Origin: Pontibacter sp. FD36
Lineage (GTDB): Bacteria; Bacteroidota; Bacteroidia; Cytophagales; Hymenobacteraceae
NCBI RefSeq assembly: GCF_015686655.1
Contig: NZ_JADPMP010000016.1
Coordinates: forward strand, 1-64,000
Direction: 5' to 3'
DNA: 64,000 nt
The stretch's first letter is position 1, and each line of letters starts with the position of its first letter. The position numbers and the translations under genes were made by a program. The notes under the pieces were generated by a model. It was not told where the DNA came from. It saw only the letters and a list, made by a program, of their open reading frames with translations, and searched no databases. Below, one piece after another: positions 52,529-61,342 of the stretch.

Positions 52529-53029
52529 ATGACAACTGCAACCAAACCACTAAAACGCGACAAAAGCCTGGTGCCGCTCTCACGGGAGCACCACTTCGGA
52601 CTGTTGTTCTGCTGGAAGCTTAAGCAAGGCTTAGCCAATGGCACTTCGCTGGAAGTCATGCGCCAGTACATCCAGTACTTCTGGAAAAATGTGCTCAAAG
52701 CGCATTGCCGCGAAGAGGAGATCATCCTCAAAAGACTGCTGCCAGAAGACGATGTAAATTCGCTTCGGCTGCACGAAGAGCACCAGTTGATCGAAGCCAT
52801 CATCGGCCTGATCAATAAACAGAAAACGGTGAACACCTCGCTGGTGGCCACTCTGCAACAGGACCTGACCGACCACATCCGTTGGGAGGAACGCGAGCTG
52901 TTTCCATACCTGCAAACAGTGGCCGATCCAGAAGAGTTGGCGGATGTAGGCCGCTTGCTGGAGCACGACCTGCAGGAACCGAAAGACGAGTTCACGCCCG
53001 CTTTCTGGGAGCACAAAAAGGTAGCCTAG
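52529..53029 (+). CDS. Hemerythrin-domain protein
   Basis: A 166-residue four-helix bundle with hemerythrin HHE-type motifs: LSREHHFGLLFCW, HCREEEIILKRL, HEEHQLIEAI and HIRWEERELFPYL. It should bind a di-iron site and sense or scavenge O2 or NO. The stop is 2 bases before the start of the DUF2249 protein, so they form a unit. Confidence 0.88.
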   Translation: MTTATKPLKRDKSLVPLSREHHFGLLFCWKLKQGLANGTSLEVMRQYIQYFWKNVLKAHCREEEIILKRLLPEDDVNSLRLHEEHQLIEAIIGLINKQKTVNTSLVATLQQDLTDHIRWEERELFPYLQTVADPEELADVGRLLEHDLQEPKDEFTPAFWEHKKVA

Positions 53030-53031
53030 CC

Positions 53032-53850
53032 ATGGAGCTTTCTGCCACCACCCGCATCTCGACTATTCTGCGGGAGAACCCTGCGGCAATAGAGGCTATC
53101 GTGTCGATCAACAAGCACTTTGAAAAGCTGCGTAACCCCGTGCTACGCAAAGTGCTGGCATCACGGGTCACCATCGCCGACGCTGCCCGCATAGGAAAGT
53201 GTAGGGTGGAGGATTTTTATGAAAAGCTGCAGCCGCTGGGCTTCAGTGTCGCGTCAACACCAACTCACAACAAAAGGGCAATACCCATGGAAACCGATGT
53301 TTTGGAAAGACCTGCCTTTATGGAGAATCTAAAGGCAACAGACACCATCGTGCTGGACGTGCGCGAGACCATTGCCAAGGGCGACGACCCCTTCCTGCAG
53401 ATCATGGATGTAGTGAACAAGCTGAGTCCCGAGCAGGTGCTTTGCATTGTGAACACCTTCGAACCGATTCCGCTCATCGCGATCGTGCGCCCCAAAGGCT
53501 TCGAGTACTATACCGAAACGCTGGGACCGAATTTGGTGAAGACCTATTTTAAGCGACAGGGTGTAGGAGAGAAATTGGAGGTCGCTGATTCCAGGACCGA
53601 AGAGAATTTCGATGAGGTTTTGGCCAGGTATAGCGACACACTACAGCACATCGATGTGCGACAAATGGAAATGCCCCAACCGATGGTGTCTATACTTAAC
53701 GCATTGGAAACACTTCCAAAAGACGGGGCGCTGTACGTGCATCACCGTAAGGTACCGCAGTTCCTGTTGCCGCAACTGGCGGAGAGGGGATTTAAAGTGA
53801 GTATAAAAGAAGTAGGGCCAAATGAGGTATACCTGTTGATATATAGATAA
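53032..53850 (+). CDS. DUF1858-DUF2249-DUF2249 protein
   Basis: The start MELSATTRIST is chosen; an upstream frame overlapping the hemerythrin gene is a shadow. The 272-residue product has an N-terminal DUF1858-like domain (about 1-68), a DUF2249 domain (about 100-180, LDVRETIAKGDDPF ... RPKGFEYY) and a second DUF2249 (about 200-270, IDVRQMEMPQPM ... VYLLIY). DUF2249 proteins resemble TusA-like sulfur carriers and cluster with RIC and denitrification genes. Role unproven. Confidence 0.83.
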   Translation: MELSATTRISTILRENPAAIEAIVSINKHFEKLRNPVLRKVLASRVTIADAARIGKCRVEDFYEKLQPLGFSVASTPTHNKRAIPMETDVLERPAFMENLKATDTIVLDVRETIAKGDDPFLQIMDVVNKLSPEQVLCIVNTFEPIPLIAIVRPKGFEYYTETLGPNLVKTYFKRQGVGEKLEVADSRTEENFDEVLARYSDTLQHIDVRQMEMPQPMVSILNALETLPKDGALYVHHRKVPQFLLPQLAERGFKVSIKEVGPNEVYLLIYR

Positions 53851-53851
53851 A

Positions 53852-53975
53852 GCCCTCGCTCGCGTCCCTCGAATGTGAGCTATCCAGTGGCGTCCCGCCA
53901 CTTGTACTGACAGGTATAACTCCAAGCGGCCAGAGTCCGCCAAATAGCTCACACTCGCCAGAGGCGAGCGAGGGC
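53852..53975. repeat. Palindromic dispersed repeat, copy C
   Basis: About 124 bp, same orientation of the core as copy A (41813-41933). The arms GCCCTCGCTCGCG ... CGAGCGAGGGC pair. It lies between the DUF2249 gene and the next unit. Confidence 0.8.
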
Positions 53976-54026
53976 AAGAGTATGGATAGGCTAAATGCCG
54001 GACCAATGCTGTCTTTTTAGATGACT

Positions 54027-54112
54027 TATGTCATTTCGACCATCGGGAGAAATCTGGAAATTGTGAACAGAAATTAATGATCCAGATCTCTCAATTCTTT
54101 CGAGATGACATA
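54027..54112. repeat. TGTCATTTCGA terminal-inverted-repeat element, copy 1
   Basis: TATGTCATTTCGA and TCGAGATGACATA form 13-bp ends with one mismatch, with an inner AAATCTGGA/TCCAGAT pair. A related element is at 61152-61286. It looks like a common Bacteroidota MITE/REP-type repeat. Confidence 0.6.
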
Positions 54113-54177
54113 TACGGCTTATAGCATGTGATACCAAACCATTAATAACCAGCAATTAACAATAAATAATTACCATC

Positions 54178-55506
54178 ATGAGCGCCGCAACTACTTCCAA
54201 TTCACCATCTAAATGGCTTGTGCTGCCGCACTACGCCTTCGCGGCGGTGACCTTTGTGGTGCTTTGTCTGCTGCTGGTATTCTCCACCGATTCCTTCGGC
54301 GGACACTACTTTCATCCCAAGCTGCTCACGATGACACACGTGGCGGCATTGGGCTGGGCTACGATGATCATCTTCGGTTCGGTTTACCAACTGCTGCCGG
54401 TGGTGCTGGAAGTGAGACTCTACAGCGATAAATTAGGTATGGTAGCATTTGCGATGCTGTCAACAGGTACAATCCTGCTCTCCATCGCCTTCTGGAATTT
54501 CTGGGTGGGTACCATCATGCACCTTGCGGCCTGCCTGCTTTTTGTCTCATTTTTACTTTTTGCCTATAACGTGGTGCAAACTGCCCGGCAAGTGAAGAAG
54601 TGGGGGGTAGAAGCAGATTTTATGGTTACTTCAGTTGTATGGCTGGTGGCTACGGGGGTGGTAGGCGTATTGATGGTCTTCAACTTTCAGTATCCTTTTC
54701 TGCCGCAGGACCATGTGCATTATTTGAAACTGCATGCGCACTTAGGTATGGCGGGTTGGTTCCTGCTCCTGATCGTGGGCGTAGGTTCCAAACTGATTCC
54801 GATGTTCCTGCTGGCACACCCTGAAGATACCCGAAGCCTGAACTGGAGCTATTACCTGATCAACGGTGGATTGGTCCTCTTCGCGGCAGACCACTTGTTT
54901 GTACACAAAGGCTACTATGCGCTTTATGCGGCTATGGTAGTGTCCGGTATAGGTTGCTTCCTCTACTTTCTGTACCAGGCCAAATGTCTTGCCAAACGGC
55001 CTGACCTGGATCTGGGCATGAAACAGACCTTCGTGGCGCTGGCCTTGCTGGTGCTGCCTATTGTGCTGGTCTTTGTGGTGACATTGCAGCTTGGCTTACC
55101 ACAGCACCTGTTGTCTTCGCTATACCTGGTGTATGGGCTGTCCATCTTCTTCGGCTTTGTATCGGCGCTGATTCTGGGGCAGACCTTCAAGACGCTGCCA
55201 TTCATCGTCTGGATGCACAGCTACGAAGACTATGTCGGCCGCTTCAAAACGCCCATGCCCAAAGACCTGTATAGCGTGACGCTGCTGCGCTGGCAGAACA
55301 TCGCCTATATTGTCGGTCTGGTGGGTTTGCTGGGAGGGGTGCTGCTGGCAGAGCAAACAGTGATCCTGCTGGGGGCGATACTGCTGTGCATAGCAGCGGT
55401 GCTGTATGCGGGCAATGTGTTTAAGGTGCTGCTGCACAAGGTGAAAGATTTAAAACCATTTGGATATGAAAACGCAGGAACAGGAGCTCGTCAACGAAGC
55501 GTATGA
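54178..55506 (+). CDS. Heme-copper oxidase subunit I-like membrane protein
   Basis: A 442-residue protein with 12 predicted helices. MTHVAALGWATMIIFGSVYQLLPVVLE (about 56-82) and KLHAHLGMAGWFLLLIVG carry His residues in helices as in cbb3/NnrS-related proteins, but no full CuB set is obvious. Such proteins occur beside RIC and NO genes in Bacteroidota. The following gene overlaps its end by 47 bases. Function in NO tolerance or respiration is inferred. Confidence 0.78.
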   Translation: MSAATTSNSPSKWLVLPHYAFAAVTFVVLCLLLVFSTDSFGGHYFHPKLLTMTHVAALGWATMIIFGSVYQLLPVVLEVRLYSDKLGMVAFAMLSTGTILLSIAFWNFWVGTIMHLAACLLFVSFLLFAYNVVQTARQVKKWGVEADFMVTSVVWLVATGVVGVLMVFNFQYPFLPQDHVHYLKLHAHLGMAGWFLLLIVGVGSKLIPMFLLAHPEDTRSLNWSYYLINGGLVLFAADHLFVHKGYYALYAAMVVSGIGCFLYFLYQAKCLAKRPDLDLGMKQTFVALALLVLPIVLVFVVTLQLGLPQHLLSSLYLVYGLSIFFGFVSALILGQTFKTLPFIVWMHSYEDYVGRFKTPMPKDLYSVTLLRWQNIAYIVGLVGLLGGVLLAEQTVILLGAILLCIAAVLYAGNVFKVLLHKVKDLKPFGYENAGTGARQRSV

Positions 55507-55786
55507 GGCGCTCAAGTATATCATCGACCCTGAAATAGGTATAAACATTGTCGACCTCGGACTGGTATATAAAGTAGTGGTCGACGAAGATAAGGAGGCA
55601 CTGCGGGTGGAGTTGACACTGACAACGCCGGGTTGCCCCATGAGTGGCACCATTACCACGGCGGCCGAGCAAATGCTGCACAAGCGTTTTCCAAATCTGG
55701 AGATAAAGGTGGAGTTGGTATGGCTCCCACCGTGGACACCCGAGATGATAAGTGAGGAAGGAATGCGATTACTGGGAAATACCTGA
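55460..55786 (+). CDS. MIP18/SufT-like Fe-S assembly factor (DUF59)
   Basis: A 108-residue protein. YIIDPEIGINIVDLGLVY and LTTPGCPMSGT define the DUF59 family; the Cys in TPGCP is the conserved functional residue. Homologues (SufT, PaaD, MIP18) help deliver Fe-S clusters. The start inside the end of the previous gene implies translational coupling. It fits a cluster devoted to Fe-S damage repair. Confidence 0.88.
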   Translation: MDMKTQEQELVNEAYEALKYIIDPEIGINIVDLGLVYKVVVDEDKEALRVELTLTTPGCPMSGTITTAAEQMLHKRFPNLEIKVELVWLPPWTPEMISEEGMRLLGNT

Positions 55787-55825
55787 TAAATTTGCGATCC
55801 GAGCACAGGATATAAAGACAAGGTT

Positions 55826-56281
55826 ATGCTTTCAAAAACAACAGAATATGCCCTGCGGTCCATTGTATACATCGCGATGGCCGACGATGAAGGCAAGCGG
55901 GTAGGCATAAAGGAAATAGCGAACGAACTGGAACTGCCGGCCCATTTTATGGGCAAGATCCTGCAGGACATGGTGCGCAAAGGCGTGATCGCGTCTATCA
56001 AAGGTCCCCATGGTGGTTTTTTCCTGCACCGTCCCGCCAATGAAATCAGCATTCTGGAAGTGGTGCGCCTGATCGATGGGCTCGAAGCTTTCAAAAAATG
56101 CGGTATGGGCATGAAGCAATGCTCTGACAAGCACCCTTGTCCGCTCCACGATGAGATCAAAGTTTACCGCGATCACCTCTTACAGGTGTTCCGCGACAAG
56201 ACTATACAGAGCCTGGTAGACGACGTGAAAACCGGAAAATATTTCATCAAAAACCAACCTGAACCAGTGCTGAACGGCTAA
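55826..56281 (+). CDS. Rrf2-family Fe-S regulator (NsrR/IscR type)
   Basis: A 151-residue regulator with an N-terminal winged helix (TTEYALRSIVYIA ... IKEIANELELPAHFMGKIL) and three Cys, C92-x6-C99-x5-C105, the spacing that binds a 2Fe-2S or 4Fe-4S cluster in IscR/NsrR. It is likely to respond to NO or Fe-S status. It stands between SufT-like and nadA; its targets are probably nearby, but no clear NsrR consensus was identified. Confidence 0.9.
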   Translation: MLSKTTEYALRSIVYIAMADDEGKRVGIKEIANELELPAHFMGKILQDMVRKGVIASIKGPHGGFFLHRPANEISILEVVRLIDGLEAFKKCGMGMKQCSDKHPCPLHDEIKVYRDHLLQVFRDKTIQSLVDDVKTGKYFIKNQPEPVLNG

Positions 56282-56327
56282 GCTCAAGCTGACCTGAGGC
56301 ACAGCTCAAACAATTCTAACACATAAC

Positions 56328-57371
56328 ATGACAGCGACCCTGACACAGGGTGCCTTCTCTGAAAAATTCAGAGCCATGCACCCTTTTGCCCAAACCGAAG
56401 AGATTGCCGCCCTGCAGGAGGCGGTGGAAGAGATCCGGGAACTGAAGCGTGAGAAGAACGCGGTGATCTTGTCCCACTTCTACATGTCGCCCGAACTGCA
56501 GGTGCAGCACGCTGATGGCGGTATAGCCGATTTTGTGGGTGACTCGCTCGGACTGAGTGTGGCCGCCAAAAGTGTGGAAGCTGATAACATCATTTTCTGC
56601 GGTGTGAAGTTCATGGCCGAAACCGCCAAAATACTCAACCCGGCCAAGCAGGTATTGCTGCCGAGTTTTGAGGCCGGTTGTTCGCTGGCTGAGAGCATCA
56701 CAGGTGCCGATGTGCGCAAACTCAAGGCGCAGTACCCGGGTGTGCCGGTGGTGGCCTATATCAACACCTACGCGGAGACCAAAGCCGAAGCCGACATCTG
56801 CTGCACCTCCCGCAATGCCCTGGACATTGCCCGTTCTTTTGACTCCGACCGACTGATTTTCCTGCCCGACTTGTTTATGGGCCGCAACCTTCAGACCCGC
56901 ATCAAAGCCGAGACAGGGAAGGAACTGATCCTTTGGGAAGGCAAGTGTGAGGTGCACGAACAGTTCACGCCGCAGCGCATCAACGGACTCAAAATGATGT
57001 ATCCCGAGGCGCAGGTGCTGGTGCACTGGGAAGTGCCCGACGACACCGTAGCCGATGCCCTGACAGGTGCCGGCGGCGTGGTGGGCAGCACATCGGATAT
57101 TCTACGCTTTGTAGGCGAGAGCAAATCACGACAGTTCATCCTGGGTTCGGAGTGCGACCTGGGTGCGACCTTGCGCGGCATGTATCCGGAGAAGGAATTT
57201 ATCGTGCCCTGCATCAAGTGTCCGCACATGAAGCAGATTACGATACAGCGTACGCTGCAGGCATTGCGGGCCATTGGCACGGAAGCGGAGCGTATGTATA
57301 CCGTCGATCTGGCAGAGGACATTCGTCAAAGAGCCTTGCTGCCGATTGAACGCATGCTAACCTTTGCATAA
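56328..57371 (+). CDS. nadA: Quinolinate synthase A
   Basis: A 347-residue 4Fe-4S enzyme that condenses iminoaspartate with dihydroxyacetone phosphate to quinolinate, the first pyridine of NAD synthesis. ILSHFYMSPELQ, the Cys in IIFCGVKFMAET, in TSEC-like GSECDLG, and in CIKCPHMK provide substrate and cluster ligands. The oxygen- and NO-labile cluster explains its place next to Fe-S repair genes. nadB follows. Confidence 0.95.
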   Translation: MTATLTQGAFSEKFRAMHPFAQTEEIAALQEAVEEIRELKREKNAVILSHFYMSPELQVQHADGGIADFVGDSLGLSVAAKSVEADNIIFCGVKFMAETAKILNPAKQVLLPSFEAGCSLAESITGADVRKLKAQYPGVPVVAYINTYAETKAEADICCTSRNALDIARSFDSDRLIFLPDLFMGRNLQTRIKAETGKELILWEGKCEVHEQFTPQRINGLKMMYPEAQVLVHWEVPDDTVADALTGAGGVVGSTSDILRFVGESKSRQFILGSECDLGATLRGMYPEKEFIVPCIKCPHMKQITIQRTLQALRAIGTEAERMYTVDLAEDIRQRALLPIERMLTFA

Positions 57372-57468
57372 AATTCGAATTTCAGAAATTAAGGTATGAG
57401 AAAGGACATATTGCCAAACGACAAGAAAGTCTTTTCTGCTTGCCTATTAGTCTTTTTTCCTATCAAAA

Positions 57469-59025
57469 ATGAAAGTGCCAGATTTTGATTTCGTGGTGTT
57501 GGGCAGTGGCATTGCAGGGCTTACGTTTGCCCTGCAGTCCGCTGCCCATTCCCGCGTACTGGTGCTTTGCAAAGCTAGCCTTTCCGAAACCAATACGGCC
57601 TACGCACAGGGAGGTATAGCCGCCGTGCTCGATCCTACCGACACCTTTGAACAGCACGTGCAGGACACGCTCGAGGCGGGCGCAGGACTGTGCCGGGAAA
57701 TGGCTGTGCGTTTTATGGTGCAGGAGGCGCCTGCCGCTATCCGCTGGCTGCAAGGTATGGCCGTGGGCTTCGACAAGGACGGATCTGGCGATATGGCCCT
57801 CGGGCTGGAAGGCGGCCACAGCCATCACCGTATTGTGCATGTAAAAGACCATACGGGACGCAGCATACAGCAGGCCCTGGAGGAGGCGGTGCGGCGACAT
57901 CCGAACATCTCGGTGCAGGAACATCAGATGGGTATAGAACTACTCACGGATACCAGCGACACAGGTACGTTTTGCTATGGCGTACAGGTGCTGGATCTGC
58001 ACACCAACGAGGTTCGGTCTATACAAGCGCAAGCGGTGGTGCTGGCCACTGGGGGCTCCGGGCAGGTATACCAGTATACCACCAACCCAGGTATAGCTAC
58101 CGGCGACGGGCTGGCCATGGCTGCCCGAGCAGGTGCCGAGATCCAGAACATGGAGTTTTTCCAGTTTCACCCAACCGCGCTTTACCAACCAAATGGGGAG
58201 GTCTTCCTGATCAGCGAGGCCTTACGTGGAGCGGGGGCGGAGCTGGTCCTGCCTGACGGCAGCCACTTTATGCATCTATATCACGCCATGGGTTCGCTGG
58301 CTCCCCGCGATATCGTGGCCCGTGCCGTGCTCACCGAAATGCAGCGGCACAGCAGTCCTTGTCTATACCTGGATGTGCGCCATCTTCCAGCCGGAAAGGT
58401 GCGACAGAGCTTTCCTTTTATTTATCATAAGTGTGCCACTATTGGCATTGATGTCGAAAAGCACCTGATACCCATCGTGCCGGCAGCGCATTACCAGTGC
58501 GGCGGCGTGAAAGCAGACCTGAGCGGACGAACTTCCATCGACCGGCTGTATGCGATAGGAGAAGTGGCCTGCACAGGGGTGCACGGGGCGAACCGACTGG
58601 CCAGCAACTCACTGCTCGAGGGAGTAGTGTTTGCCCGGAGTGCAGCGGAGCATGTAACGGGCATAGTCGCGAATCAGGAAGGGTCTATACCTGATAGCGC
58701 TGCAGAAAAAGAGTATGTAGGTGCCTTATGGTTAGGTATGCGGGCCGAGGTAGCACGCAGCCGTGCGAAACTACAAAAGTTACTTTGGGAACAGGCCGGT
58801 ATTGTCCGTTCAGTCAAAGGCCTGCTGCGCTGCCAATCCGAAATTGAGGCGCTACAGCGAAAGGCCAAAGGTATACGGGAACTGACAGGTGTACAGCAGG
58901 AGGTGCTGGAGCTTCAAAACCTGATCACGGTGGCCGGGCTGATCACAGCTGCTGCCTTGCGTAGGCGGGAAAATGTGGGAGGGCATTTCGTAAAGGAAAA
59001 CTTATCAGAATTATGCGCTGTATAA
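57469..59025 (+). CDS. nadB: L-aspartate oxidase
   Basis: A 518-residue flavoprotein oxidising aspartate to iminoaspartate for NadA. FAD-binding GSGIAGLTFA is at the N terminus. NTAYAQGGIAAVLD, GGHSHHRIVH and ALRGAGAELVL belong to the succinate dehydrogenase/fumarate reductase flavoprotein family, and AIGEVACTGVHGANRLASNS is a NadB signature. The length is normal. Confidence 0.95.
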   Translation: MKVPDFDFVVLGSGIAGLTFALQSAAHSRVLVLCKASLSETNTAYAQGGIAAVLDPTDTFEQHVQDTLEAGAGLCREMAVRFMVQEAPAAIRWLQGMAVGFDKDGSGDMALGLEGGHSHHRIVHVKDHTGRSIQQALEEAVRRHPNISVQEHQMGIELLTDTSDTGTFCYGVQVLDLHTNEVRSIQAQAVVLATGGSGQVYQYTTNPGIATGDGLAMAARAGAEIQNMEFFQFHPTALYQPNGEVFLISEALRGAGAELVLPDGSHFMHLYHAMGSLAPRDIVARAVLTEMQRHSSPCLYLDVRHLPAGKVRQSFPFIYHKCATIGIDVEKHLIPIVPAAHYQCGGVKADLSGRTSIDRLYAIGEVACTGVHGANRLASNSLLEGVVFARSAAEHVTGIVANQEGSIPDSAAEKEYVGALWLGMRAEVARSRAKLQKLLWEQAGIVRSVKGLLRCQSEIEALQRKAKGIRELTGVQQEVLELQNLITVAGLITAAALRRRENVGGHFVKENLSELCAV

Positions 59026-59119
59026 GATCAGAACCAAATGAAGCTTTGGCAAAAACTGGGGCTCTGCGCTTCCTTTGACATTAAGGCCGTAGTGCGTATA
59101 TTTAGCAAAAGAAATACGC

Positions 59120-60664
59120 GTGAAAGAACAAGACCATTCCGATAACCACCAAATAGACAGCGAGTCACGCTTAAAGGCCATCATTGAAACGGCTATTGAC
59201 GGCATTATTACCATTGACCGGCGAGGTGTCATCGAAACCGTAAATCCGGCGGCGGCCCACATTTTTGGCTACCAGCCTGAAGAAATCATCGGACAGAACG
59301 TAAGCGTACTGATGCCGGAACCCGATCATAGCCTGCACGATACCTATCTTGAAAACTATCACCGCACAGGGGTAGGGCAGATCATCGGCAAGGGGCGCGA
59401 GGTACTGGGCAAGAGAAAGAACGGTAAGGTCTTCCCGTTTCTGCTCAGTATCAGCGAAGTGAACCTGCACGACAAGCAGATCTTCACAGGTGTGATCCAC
59501 GACATTTCAGAACTCAAAAAAACGGAGGCAGCCCTGCGTGAAAGTGAGAGCCGCATCAACTCCATCATCCAGACCGCAGTAGACGGCATCATCACCATCG
59601 ACACGCGTGGTGTCATCGAAATGGTTAATCCCTCTGCCTGCAGGCTATTTGGTTACGACGCTTCAGAGGTACTGGGCCGGAAGATCAATATGCTGATGCC
59701 GGAGCCGGACAAGAGCCTGCACGACAACTACATGCATCACTACCACGAGACGGGTGAGAAACGCATTATCGGAATAGGACGTGAGGTATCCGGCCTGAAA
59801 AAAGACGGTACCATCTTCCCGCTATACCTGAGCATCAGTGAGGTGCAGCTGTCAGACCGCAAGGTATACACCGGCTTCATCCACGACATCACAAGACAAA
59901 AAGTAACAGAAGAGCGCCTGCGCCGCTACGCTGCCGAACTGGAGCGAAGCAACCGGGAATTGCAGGACTTCGCCTACGTTTCGTCGCACGACTTGCAGGA
60001 GCCGCTGCGCAAGATACAGGCCTTCGGCGACCGACTCAAGATGAAGGAGTACGAGAACCTGAGCGAGCAGGGCAAGGACTATGTGGACCGGATGCTCAAC
60101 GCCGCCAACCGCATGCAGAACCTGATCAATGACCTGCTCACTTTCTCCAGAGTGACGTCGCAGGCGAAGCCTTTCTCTAAAACAGACCTGAATCAAATTG
60201 CAAGGGAGGTCGTTTCAGATTTAGAAATTGCCATTGAGCGCAACCATGCCAAAGTAGAGATAGGGGCACTACCCACTATACAGGCAGAGCCGACGCAGAT
60301 GCGCCAACTGCTGCAGAACCTGATCAGCAATGCCATCAAGTTCCGCAGAGACGAGGTAGACCCGGTTGTGAAGGTATACGCGAAGGAGCTGCAGCTGAAA
60401 GCCCACATGACAGCCACGCCTGGCGACGAGCTGGTGGAACTGCATATCGAGGACAACGGCATTGGCTTTGAAGAAAAGTACTTGGACCGGATCTTCAACA
60501 TCTTCCAGCGACTGGAAGGCCAGAAATACGAAGGCTCCGGCATTGGACTGGCCATTTGCCGCAAGATTGCGATCCGCCACGGAGGTGATATCACAGCCAA
60601 AAGCAAACCGGGGGAAGGAACGCATTTTATTGTTACCTTAGCAAAAACTCACCTGAAGGAATAA
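59120..60664 (+). CDS. Dual-PAS sensor histidine kinase, FixL-like
   Basis: A GTG start. The 514-residue soluble kinase has PAS1 (about 10-125), PAS2 (about 140-255), a HisKA domain with phospho-acceptor His in YVSSHDLQEPLRKI (about 293), and an HATPase domain (EDNGIGFEEKYL, GSGIGLAIC). Both PAS domains strongly resemble FixL (LMPEPD ... HD.Y..Y), but where FixL has its heme-binding His before IIGxGR these have Gln (PAS1) and Arg (PAS2). Heme-based O2 sensing by the FixL route is therefore unlikely. A response regulator follows 6 bases later. Confidence 0.9.
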   Translation: MKEQDHSDNHQIDSESRLKAIIETAIDGIITIDRRGVIETVNPAAAHIFGYQPEEIIGQNVSVLMPEPDHSLHDTYLENYHRTGVGQIIGKGREVLGKRKNGKVFPFLLSISEVNLHDKQIFTGVIHDISELKKTEAALRESESRINSIIQTAVDGIITIDTRGVIEMVNPSACRLFGYDASEVLGRKINMLMPEPDKSLHDNYMHHYHETGEKRIIGIGREVSGLKKDGTIFPLYLSISEVQLSDRKVYTGFIHDITRQKVTEERLRRYAAELERSNRELQDFAYVSSHDLQEPLRKIQAFGDRLKMKEYENLSEQGKDYVDRMLNAANRMQNLINDLLTFSRVTSQAKPFSKTDLNQIAREVVSDLEIAIERNHAKVEIGALPTIQAEPTQMRQLLQNLISNAIKFRRDEVDPVVKVYAKELQLKAHMTATPGDELVELHIEDNGIGFEEKYLDRIFNIFQRLEGQKYEGSGIGLAICRKIAIRHGGDITAKSKPGEGTHFIVTLAKTHLKE

Positions 60665-60670
60665 ACGCCT

Positions 60671-61117
60671 ATGAAATCGAATAGACCAATCGTGATACTG
60701 ATAGCTGACGACGACGCCGAGGACCGCATGCTCATAAAAGAAGCGCTTGACGAGAACCGGCTGAGTAATGCGATTCAGTTTGTGGAGAACGGCGAGGAAC
60801 TGATGGACTACCTGCACAACCGCGGGAAATTCGCTGACAAGGACAAGTATCAGACACCCGGCCTGATCCTGCTCGACCTCAACATGCCCAAAAAAGACGG
60901 GCGTGAAGCGTTGAAAGAGATCAAAGCCGACGATCACCTGCGCGTGCTGCCGGTGGTGGTGCTGACTACTTCCAAAGCCGAAGAGGACATTCTGCGCACC
61001 TACGATCTGGGCGTGAGCTCCTTCATTACCAAGCCAGTTACCTTCACAGCGCTGGTAGACGTAATGAAAACCCTGAGTAAGTACTGGTTTGAAATAGTAG
61101 AACTGCCGAAACCATAG
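60671..61117 (+). CDS. Single-domain response regulator (Rcp1-like)
   Basis: A 148-residue receiver with acidic DDDAED, phosphoacceptor D69 (LILLDLNMP), conserved Thr/Thr (VLTTSKAEED) and Lys (FITKPV). No output domain. It is presumably the partner of the kinase just upstream, as in phytochrome-type Rcp1 pairs. Confidence 0.92.
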   Translation: MKSNRPIVILIADDDAEDRMLIKEALDENRLSNAIQFVENGEELMDYLHNRGKFADKDKYQTPGLILLDLNMPKKDGREALKEIKADDHLRVLPVVVLTTSKAEEDILRTYDLGVSSFITKPVTFTALVDVMKTLSKYWFEIVELPKP

Positions 61118-61151
61118 TTTAGTTAAGAGTTAAATTTATGCGTTTAAACTT

Positions 61152-61286
61152 GTTTGTCATTTCGAACGCAGGTAAGAAATCTGGGATATGAATCGCAATG
61201 GCTCAGATTTCTCACATCGAGGGCTCATAGCCACACTACGCTGGCTCTCTTTGGCTCACGCCTCAAGAGTAGTTGAAATGACAAAC
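61152..61286. repeat. TGTCATTTCGA terminal-inverted-repeat element, copy 2
   Basis: GTTTGTCATTTC (61152-61163) and GAAATGACAAAC (61275-61286) are exact inverted 12-mers; AGAAATCTG and CAGATTTCT form an inner pair. The element fills most of the gap 61118-61342 between two signalling genes. Confidence 0.65.
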
Positions 61287-61342
61287 CAGCTAAAACTCAA
61301 AACGCTTACCAACTATTAACTCTCAAACTCCCAAACTCAAAT

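Noticed and set aside
54022-54033. TGACTTATGTCA as another regulatory dyad before the heme-copper-like gene
   Set aside because: Its right half is the end of the TATGTCATTTCGA repeat (54027-54112), and no good -7 box lies at the spacing seen in the other promoters. Probably fortuitous.
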